A DNA stretch of 64,000 nt from positions 1 to 64,000 of the forward strand of contig JAEUQF010000227.1 in NCBI GenBank assembly GCA_016789745.1, written 5' to 3'. Under the pieces are notes generated by a model, which was given only the letters and a program-made list of their open reading frames with translations, had not been told where the DNA came from and ran no database searches. Origin of the DNA: Bryobacterales bacterium. GTDB taxonomy: Bacteria > Acidobacteriota > Terriglobia > Bryobacterales > Bryobacteraceae. Positions within the stretch are counted from its first letter, which is position 1; each line of letters opens with the position of its first letter. The position numbers and the translations under genes are program-made. This document shows, piece by piece, positions 59,585 through 64,000 of the stretch.

Positions 59585-60757
59585 ATGGCTTGTTACATAG
59601 CGTCACGGGAGAACAGATTCTACGTGAATGTGGAGGAGAGCTTTGGGGCAGTGGCCGCGGTGACGGCATCGCACCGGTTTACGGCAAGCGCGATGGAGGT
59701 GAAAGAGGAAGCGCTGTATCCCCAGAGGCGGGACAAGACGGGCACGCGAACGCGAGGACCGGTGATGGGTCCGCTGCGCCGGAAGGTGCAGTTCGCGGTG
59801 AAGAGCTACTTAGTGGGGACGGAGGCGGGGACAGCGCCGAACTACGGCCCGCTGGTTCACTCGGCGATGGGCAAGGAGCCGCTCGTGTCGGCAGGCGGGA
59901 TTGTGGAGTCGGTGCCGGCTTCGAACCGGATCCGGTTTACGACGCCGCACGAGATGGTGGCGGGACAGGGTGTGAGCTTTGGAGGTGAAGTCCGCTTTGT
60001 GGCAGCGGTAGTGGACGAATTCACCGTGGAATTGAATATTCCGTTCACACTCGTGCCAGGACCAGGCGCATTAACCGGACCGACGGTCAGCTACGCGTTG
60101 GGCAATGATCTGAAGAGTCTGAGCCTGTTCGACTACTGGAGCCCGGAGAGCGCCGTGCAGAGAATCGTGAGCGGCGGCGTGGTGAACCGGATGACGATTT
60201 CGGTGAACGGGGATGTTCATGACTTGGAGTTTGCCGGACCCGCGCGAGACGTGATCGACAGTTCGAGTTTCGAAAACGGCGTTGGGGAACTGATGGCCTT
60301 CCCCCTGGAACCTGCGGTGGCGGCGACCTATGAGGCTGTGCCGGTGAGCGGGCACTTAGGGCAGGCGTGGATCGGTGCGGTGCCGTCGCAATTTCTGACT
60401 CTGACGAAGGCGTCTGTGGAATTGGACAACGGCGTGGAGATGAGGAGTTCGGAGTTTGGCAGTTCGCTGCCGCGTTGCGTGGTGCCGGGTGCGCGCGAAG
60501 TAACGTTCGACTGCATGCTGTACGGCCGTGACGACGGTGCAACGAAGGAGATCTATCAGGCGGCCCGGACCCGTTCACCGCTGCAGGTAATGCTGCAACT
60601 TGGACAACAGGGCGGCCAGATGATGGGTGTTTATGTGAAAAGCCTGGTGCCGGAGGTGCCGGAGTTCGTCGACAAGGAGACGCGACTGCAGTGGAAGCTG
60701 AGCGGATGCCTTGCGGAAGGGAGTAGCGATGACGAACTTTACATCGCCTTCGCCTAA
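59585..60757 (+). CDS. Major tail (tube) protein
   Basis: A 390-residue, beta-rich protein: SFGAVAAVTASHRFTASAME, LRRKVQFAVKSYLVGTEAGT, SVNGDVHDLEFAGPARDVID, AREVTFDCMLYGRDDGATKE and RLQWKLSGCLAEGSSDDEL. The final domain resembles phage tail-tube folds, and the place just before the frameshifted chaperone is the usual one for the tube gene. It is longer than most (about 200), so it may carry an extra outer domain. It overlaps the chaperone start by 29 bp. Confidence 0.7.
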   Translation: MACYIASRENRFYVNVEESFGAVAAVTASHRFTASAMEVKEEALYPQRRDKTGTRTRGPVMGPLRRKVQFAVKSYLVGTEAGTAPNYGPLVHSAMGKEPLVSAGGIVESVPASNRIRFTTPHEMVAGQGVSFGGEVRFVAAVVDEFTVELNIPFTLVPGPGALTGPTVSYALGNDLKSLSLFDYWSPESAVQRIVSGGVVNRMTISVNGDVHDLEFAGPARDVIDSSSFENGVGELMAFPLEPAVAATYEAVPVSGHLGQAWIGAVPSQFLTLTKASVELDNGVEMRSSEFGSSLPRCVVPGAREVTFDCMLYGRDDGATKEIYQAARTRSPLQVMLQLGQQGGQMMGVYVKSLVPEVPEFVDKETRLQWKLSGCLAEGSSDDELYIAFA

Positions 60758-61121
60758 GCACTACAGCAGCAGTATCAGGAAAGAGTCGGTGGTGTTGCCG
60801 GGTGTTGCGTACACCATCCGCAGGATGTCGTTTCAAGGCCGGCTGGAATTACTGCGTGAGTTGCGCGACTTGATGACCAAGGCGGAGTTTGCGGCTGCGG
60901 GAAGCAGCGCAACGGATCGTGTGGAGGCGGCACTGCTGGAGGGCGCGATCCGGAAGCGGCAGCTGGAATGGGGCCTGGTGGCAATCGAGGGCCTGGAGAT
61001 CGACGGAGAGCCGGCGACGACAGCGAGGTTGCTGGCAATGGGTCCGGAAGAGTTGACGACGGAGATCCAGGCGAGCATCCAAGGGCAGATGGGTCTAAGC
61101 GAAGAAGAACGAAAAAACTGA
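60729..61121 (+). CDS. Tail assembly chaperone, short (G-type) form
   Basis: A 130-residue protein in zero frame: helical after a short N terminus (RMSFQGRLELLRELRDLMTK, EAALLEGAIRKRQLEWGLVA). It ends in EEERKN-stop. The last two sense codons form A AAA AAC, a canonical -1 slip site, immediately before TGA. In tailed phages, such genes make a short G and a long G-T protein in a fixed ratio, both needed to coat the tape measure during tail assembly. Start is the ATG at 60729 with GGAAGGGAG upstream. Confidence 0.75.
   Translation: MTNFTSPSPKHYSSSIRKESVVLPGVAYTIRRMSFQGRLELLRELRDLMTKAEFAAAGSSATDRVEAALLEGAIRKRQLEWGLVAIEGLEIDGEPATTARLLAMGPEELTTEIQASIQGQMGLSEEERKN
61112..61118 (+). promoter_or_regulatory. 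Slippery heptamer for programmed -1 frameshift
   Basis: A AAA AAC, read in phase (codons CGA AAA AAC) and followed at once by the zero-frame TGA (61119-61121). The -1 frame is then open for 113 codons to 61459. A purine-rich GAAGAAGAAC just upstream could act as a ribosome-binding-like stimulator. No strong stem-loop is seen downstream. Confidence 0.75.
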
Positions 61122-61459
61122 TAGTCGCCTTTCACTTTACCCAAGGGAGCCAAGCCGGGTGGAAGTGCGACGAATGCAGGAAGGCAAAGCTAGAGGCTGG
61201 GCGCGCGTGTGGGTTGTTGACGCCGATGCCGGCTGAGAGTGAGCGTCCGGTGTGGGTGAGGAAGGGAGTGATGACGACCCGCTGCCCTAAATCCATTATC
61301 CGGGCGGAGAGTACAGGGTGGCTCGATCTGTACGCGGCGAATCAGGCGGCGGGAGTGCGGTTGCATGCGATGGAACTGGACGCCCGGGCGGTTGAAGCGC
61401 TGCTGGTGTTGGAGGGCGAGCATCGAAAGGAACGCGAGGAGGGCGTAGCCAATGCTTGA
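61118..61459 (+). CDS. Tail assembly chaperone, T extension read after -1 frameshift
   Basis: An open frame of 113 codons joined to the short chaperone by the slip site; the joined product would be about 243 residues. It contains WKCDECRKAKLEAGRACG and TTRCPKSI, a set of Cys that could form a small zinc site, and ends in a helix (EALLVLEGEHRKEREEG). There is no sensible start codon near its beginning. Its stop overlaps the start of the next gene by 8 bp. Confidence 0.7.
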   Translation: MIVAFHFTQGSQAGWKCDECRKAKLEAGRACGLLTPMPAESERPVWVRKGVMTTRCPKSIIRAESTGWLDLYAANQAAGVRLHAMELDARAVEALLVLEGEHRKEREEGVANA

Positions 61460-61991
61460 GTTGTTGATCTCAGAACTGCTGCGGGGACAGGGTGCCGCCA
61501 CGTCTCGTGATGCACAGAGCCTGTTGCGTTTGCTTGGTCCTCTGGCAAGCGCCCTGCTGCCGACGGGGGAACCAGGGTTGAGCACGGGGCTTTCGTCGAG
61601 CGGGCGGCCAGCGAGCGTATTGCAGATGGTGAGCGGGGCCGGAGGTTTTCTGGGGCTGCCGAGCCTGGTGCAGGCGCTATTTGGCCGACGGCAGCAAGTG
61701 CCGGTGGCCGCACCACCGCTGCGACTACCTCGATACGAGGCTCCGGCAGCCTACAACGAGGAGTACGGCGTGGCATCCCGAACGGGTACTCAGGTGGTCG
61801 CGCGGCAGGACGAGTTTGGGCGTAGCGAGGTGCGGAGGCGACAAGAGGGAGGCTCGGAAGTGAGCGTGACCACGACGGCCAGTCAGACGCTGGATGGCCG
61901 GGTGTTGCTGCAGTACAGCGACGAGATCGCGCAGGCGGTTCGACAGGCGCTGCTGTATTCGCATCCGTTAAGCGAGTTGATCTCGGAGTGA
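61452..61991 (+). CDS. Short protein in the tape-measure position
   Basis: A 179-residue protein. The N-terminal half has hydrophobic helical stretches (MLELLISELLRGQGAATSRD; SLLRLLGPLASALLP; GFLGLPSLVQALFG); the rest is polar with a Gln/Arg-rich part and a terminal helix (DEIAQAVRQALLYSHPLSEL). The tape measure normally follows the chaperone; here this is the only candidate and it is very short, closer to the roughly 220-residue g11 of the Rhodobacter capsulatus gene transfer agent than to phages. It is coupled to the chaperone stop. Confidence 0.55.
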   Translation: MLELLISELLRGQGAATSRDAQSLLRLLGPLASALLPTGEPGLSTGLSSSGRPASVLQMVSGAGGFLGLPSLVQALFGRRQQVPVAAPPLRLPRYEAPAAYNEEYGVASRTGTQVVARQDEFGRSEVRRRQEGGSEVSVTTTASQTLDGRVLLQYSDEIAQAVRQALLYSHPLSELISE

Positions 61992-61994
61992 GCG

Positions 61995-62348
61995 ATGGCA
62001 CTATTTCCGAAGTTGAAGACGGGAGCCGCGACGCAGTATCCGGCAACTGCGTCGCTGGAAAGCAGTACGCATGTGACGCGATTTGTGGACGGGACGCAAC
62101 AGAGGTTTCGGCGAAGGGGCGAGATGGTTAGGCGATGGGATCTTGATCTGTCGCTACTGGATGAAGCCGAAACGAGAGCGCTGGAACAGTTTTTCGTAAG
62201 TCAGCGAGGGGCGGCCGGCACATTCTCGTTTGCGGATCCGCTGACCGGAGAGATTTACGAGAGCTGCAGGTTCGAACAGGACACGGCGGAGTTCGAAGCG
62301 AGTGAACTTTTTCAAAACAACGGAAGACTGCGGATAAGGACGGTGTAG
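61995..62348 (+). CDS. Distal-tail-like protein (DUF2460-like)
   Basis: A 117-residue protein: FPKLKTGAATQYPATASLES, MVRRWDLDLSLLDEAETRAL, EQFFVSQRGAAGTFSFADPL. The 'LxxFFxxxRGxxxxFxFxDP' element resembles the DUF2460 proteins (gene transfer agent gp12) that form the distal tail hub ring. The next gene is a paralogue with an inserted domain. It starts 3 bp after the tape-measure candidate. Confidence 0.7.
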   Translation: MALFPKLKTGAATQYPATASLESSTHVTRFVDGTQQRFRRRGEMVRRWDLDLSLLDEAETRALEQFFVSQRGAAGTFSFADPLTGEIYESCRFEQDTAEFEASELFQNNGRLRIRTV

Positions 62349-62352
62349 GGCA

Positions 62353-63141
62353 ATGCTAGCGTTTCCACAGTTTGGGGATAAGGCGGTGATCCAGTATCCG
62401 TACCGCTGGCGTCAGAAGTTTCGGACACGACTGGCAGATAACGACTGGGGCAGTTTGCCCCGGCAGACGGATGGCGGATTTGAGGAGCGACGATTCAGTT
62501 GTGTACTGCGGGGGCTCAGCGATGGGGAGCGGGTCTCGATTCAGAATCTGTTCGTAGCAACAGCAGGGGGATACCGTGCGTTCACGTTTCTGAGTCCGCA
62601 CGAGAACCTGCTGGCCGATAGCGAGGCGCTGGCTACGGGCTCGTGGATTAAGGATCCGGGGCTTGTACTGGTGAGTGGTTTTGCTGATCCGCTTGGTGGG
62701 TTGGGGGCGACGAGGGTGTCGAATCCCGCGGGTATGGCACGACGATTTCGGCAGGTAATTGAGGCGCCGAGTGAGTACCGCTACTGCGCTTCCTTCTGGG
62801 GCCGTTCCGCGAGCTCCAGCAACATCACCTTTCAGGGTGGAGCGGCAACCGCACCGAGCGAGCGAGTCTTGCGCTTCGACGGCACATGGAGACGGTTTGT
62901 TGTGACCGTTCAAAGCAGTGAGGTGGTGGGACAGACCGCTTTTGGCCTGGTTCTTCCGGCGGTGACAGAGGTGGAAGTGTTTGGGTGGCAAGTGGAGGCG
63001 AGCGGCGCGGCAACGGAATACAAGAAGACGGTGGGCCCAGGGGGAGTGATTGCAAATTGCAGGTTCGCGGATGACCGGCTGGAGTGGACGTCGGAGTTTC
63101 CGGGCCAGCACACGGTGAGGATTAATCTAGCGGCGACGTAA
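62353..63141 (+). CDS. Distal-tail paralogue with inserted carbohydrate-binding-like domain
   Basis: A 262-residue protein. Residues about 1-85 align with the preceding gene (FPQFGDKAVIQYP; ERRFSCVLRGLSDGERVSIQ; NLFVATAGGYRAFTFLSP), and the last 28 residues (NCRFADDRLEWTSEFPGQH) match its C terminus (SCRFEQDTAEFEASEL). Between them lies a domain of about 145 residues with a jelly-roll pattern (LADSEALATGSWIKDPGLVL; CASFWGRSASSSNITFQGGA; RWRF-like DGTWRRFVVTVQSSEV), as in carbohydrate-binding and LamG-like modules. It probably decorates the tail tip and may bind the host surface. Confidence 0.65.
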   Translation: MLAFPQFGDKAVIQYPYRWRQKFRTRLADNDWGSLPRQTDGGFEERRFSCVLRGLSDGERVSIQNLFVATAGGYRAFTFLSPHENLLADSEALATGSWIKDPGLVLVSGFADPLGGLGATRVSNPAGMARRFRQVIEAPSEYRYCASFWGRSASSSNITFQGGAATAPSERVLRFDGTWRRFVVTVQSSEVVGQTAFGLVLPAVTEVEVFGWQVEASGAATEYKKTVGPGGVIANCRFADDRLEWTSEFPGQHTVRINLAAT

Positions 63142-63148
63142 GGATGCT

Positions 63149-64000
63149 ATGGCGACGATCAATGTACTGAAAGAACAAGAGGCAACGGACACTCCGATTG
63201 CCCTTTTTGAGATCGGGCTGGCCGGAGGCGGGGTTCTCCGGCTGAGCACTCATGCGCTAACGCATGAAGGAGTGTCGTATTCGGCGCGTATCGTGCGTCA
63301 TGAACCGTTCGAGCTTAAGATCGGCGGGGACGGCAGCGACAGCAACGGCCGGCTGAGCCTGACGCTTGCGAATCCGGATTCGTACTTTTCGGGCATTGAT
63401 CCAGTGGACTGGCGGGGCGCATCGGTTACGGCGCGGTTCTGTTTTTTCGACCTGACAAGCGGAGTGGCGACCAGCGAGACTCGTGTTGTGTTTCGCGGGG
63501 TTTGCGGCGGCGCTGAGGAGATTACGGAGGAGGCGATCCGCCTGATTTTTCACAACCGCCTGGGGCTGCAGCGGGTATGGCTGCCGACGGTTCGGTTGCA
63601 AAGAACCTGTCCATGGCTTTTCCCGGCTGACAATGACCAACGCCAGGAGGCAGTTGCCGGTGGTAGCGAGGGGACTTACTCCGCGTTTTATCGGTGTGGC
63701 TACTCGGCAGGTGAGGTGAACGGAGCAGGGAATCTGAATGGGGGGCAGCCATATACCAGTTGCGGCTACACGAAGGAGGATTGCGCTGCCCGGGGCATGC
63801 TTGATTCCGATAGCAGCAGTAGCCCGACTGCGCGGTTCGGAGGATTCCCGATTCTGCCTGAGCCGGGAGCGGGGCGTGTAGAATTGGCGCCGCTCATCTA
63901 TGGGACAGGCTGGTGTGATGCACCCGTGGTGAATGTCTGGCGTGAGAGCGATCGAGTTCGCGCCGAGGCCATCGTCGCAATGGGCCGGATTGAGGGCGTG
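63149..64000 (+). CDS. Tail-tip/baseplate protein (DUF2163/gp13-like), 3' end outside window
   Basis: 284 codons, open to the window's end. The N-terminal half (ATDTPIALFEIGLAGGGVLR, KIGGDGSDSNGRLSLTLANP) is a hub-like beta domain. The second half has Cys-rich segments RTCPWLFPADN, FYRCGYSAG, TSCGYTKEDCAARGML, which match the four-Cys patterns of the lambda gpL / BR0599 / gene transfer agent gp13 group, known in lambda to hold an Fe-S cluster. ATG at 63149. In related modules the next genes encode a peptidase and the tail fibre. Confidence 0.75.
   Translation, partial: MATINVLKEQEATDTPIALFEIGLAGGGVLRLSTHALTHEGVSYSARIVRHEPFELKIGGDGSDSNGRLSLTLANPDSYFSGIDPVDWRGASVTARFCFFDLTSGVATSETRVVFRGVCGGAEEITEEAIRLIFHNRLGLQRVWLPTVRLQRTCPWLFPADNDQRQEAVAGGSEGTYSAFYRCGYSAGEVNGAGNLNGGQPYTSCGYTKEDCAARGMLDSDSSSSPTARFGGFPILPEPGAGRVELAPLIYGTGWCDAPVVNVWRESDRVRAEAIVAMGRIEGV

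Larger units (their letters stand above)
53336..64000 (+). mobile_element. Phage head-tail gene module (prophage or gene-transfer-agent-like)
   Basis: Fourteen to fifteen genes in one direction, in the order of a siphophage: small packaging protein, terminase, portal, scaffold, coat, head-tail connectors, tail tube, frameshifted chaperone, short tape-measure-slot protein, distal-tail proteins, baseplate protein. It runs past the window's end. No integrase, repressor, replication or lysis gene is seen at the left side; such genes could lie to the right. Base composition looks like the host's. The downstream order and the short tape-measure-slot gene resemble gene transfer agents. Confidence 0.7.

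Noticed and set aside
60968-61117. Independent start of the second tail-chaperone frame at 60968
   Set aside because: Before the slip site the frame runs over the conserved zero-frame chaperone and gives a Gly/Arg/Asp-rich non-protein-like stretch; frameshift expression explains it better.

Overview
The window looks like the chromosome of a GC-rich member of the Acidobacteriota, most like the Solibacter/Bryobacter/Paludibaculum group. This is inferred from gene families, not from a marker gene: a large Oar-like TonB-dependent receptor with an N-terminal carboxypeptidase-regulatory domain, an 'ADOP'-type FtsX/MacB permease, a DUF1549/DUF1553 + DUF1501 secreted pair, DUF1080, DUF4159, DUF5985, and a soluble PQQ dehydrogenase. 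No rRNA, tRNA, CRISPR array or transposase was recognised. Coding density is very high, with many 1-26 bp overlaps.

Layout. 1-258: start of a Gfo/Idh/MocA oxidoreductase (cut by the window edge). 292-6665 (minus): a five-gene operon with a nucleotide-transporter-like membrane protein fused to HEAT repeats, a cyclic-nucleotide-binding protein, a soluble histidine kinase, a response regulator and a PQQ dehydrogenase. 6767-14344: small secreted or hypothetical proteins, the DUF1549/DUF1501 pair, GNAT, DinB, cupin and a Crp/Fnr regulator. 14406-17666: Oar-like receptor. 17663-28508 (minus): a signalling operon headed by a 2788-residue kinase with fourteen 92-residue HAMP-pair units and six receiver domains, followed by a second REC-PAS-kinase, a winged-helix protein and two DUF5985 membrane proteins. 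28724-46082: mostly housekeeping and accessory genes (secreted esterase, DUF4159, MiaE, MFS transporters, an MntR/DtxR-type regulator, SDR, phosphoesterase, PfpI-like protein, ADOP permease, PBP4-type carboxypeptidase, PhoD-type phosphatase).

46079-53083 (minus): branched-chain amino acid operon ilvB-ilvN-ilvC-cimA, followed by a cobalt-type nitrile hydratase set (alpha, beta, accessory). Ahead of ilvB is a classical attenuator: a 40-codon leader peptide packed with Val/Ile/Leu codons, a strong terminator hairpin and a competing antiterminator pairing. CimA supplies 2-oxobutyrate from pyruvate, and IlvBNC makes the valine/isoleucine intermediates.

53336-64000 (plus, continuing past the window): a compact phage head-tail module. 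In order it holds a small packaging-type protein, terminase, portal, scaffold, P22-like coat, head-tail proteins, tail tube, tail-assembly chaperone with an in-frame A AAA AAC slippery site, a very short protein in the tape-measure slot, and distal-tail and baseplate proteins. No integrase or lysis gene is seen. The order and the short tape-measure candidate resemble gene transfer agents, but a prophage is not excluded.

The main points for a second look are the poly-HAMP kinase with its duplicated 420-residue triple-receiver cassette, the programmed frameshift and short-tail phage module, a duplicated distal-tail protein carrying an inserted carbohydrate-binding-like domain, and a three-copy double-hairpin repeat, one copy of which sits in frame inside the PBP4 gene just after its signal peptide.
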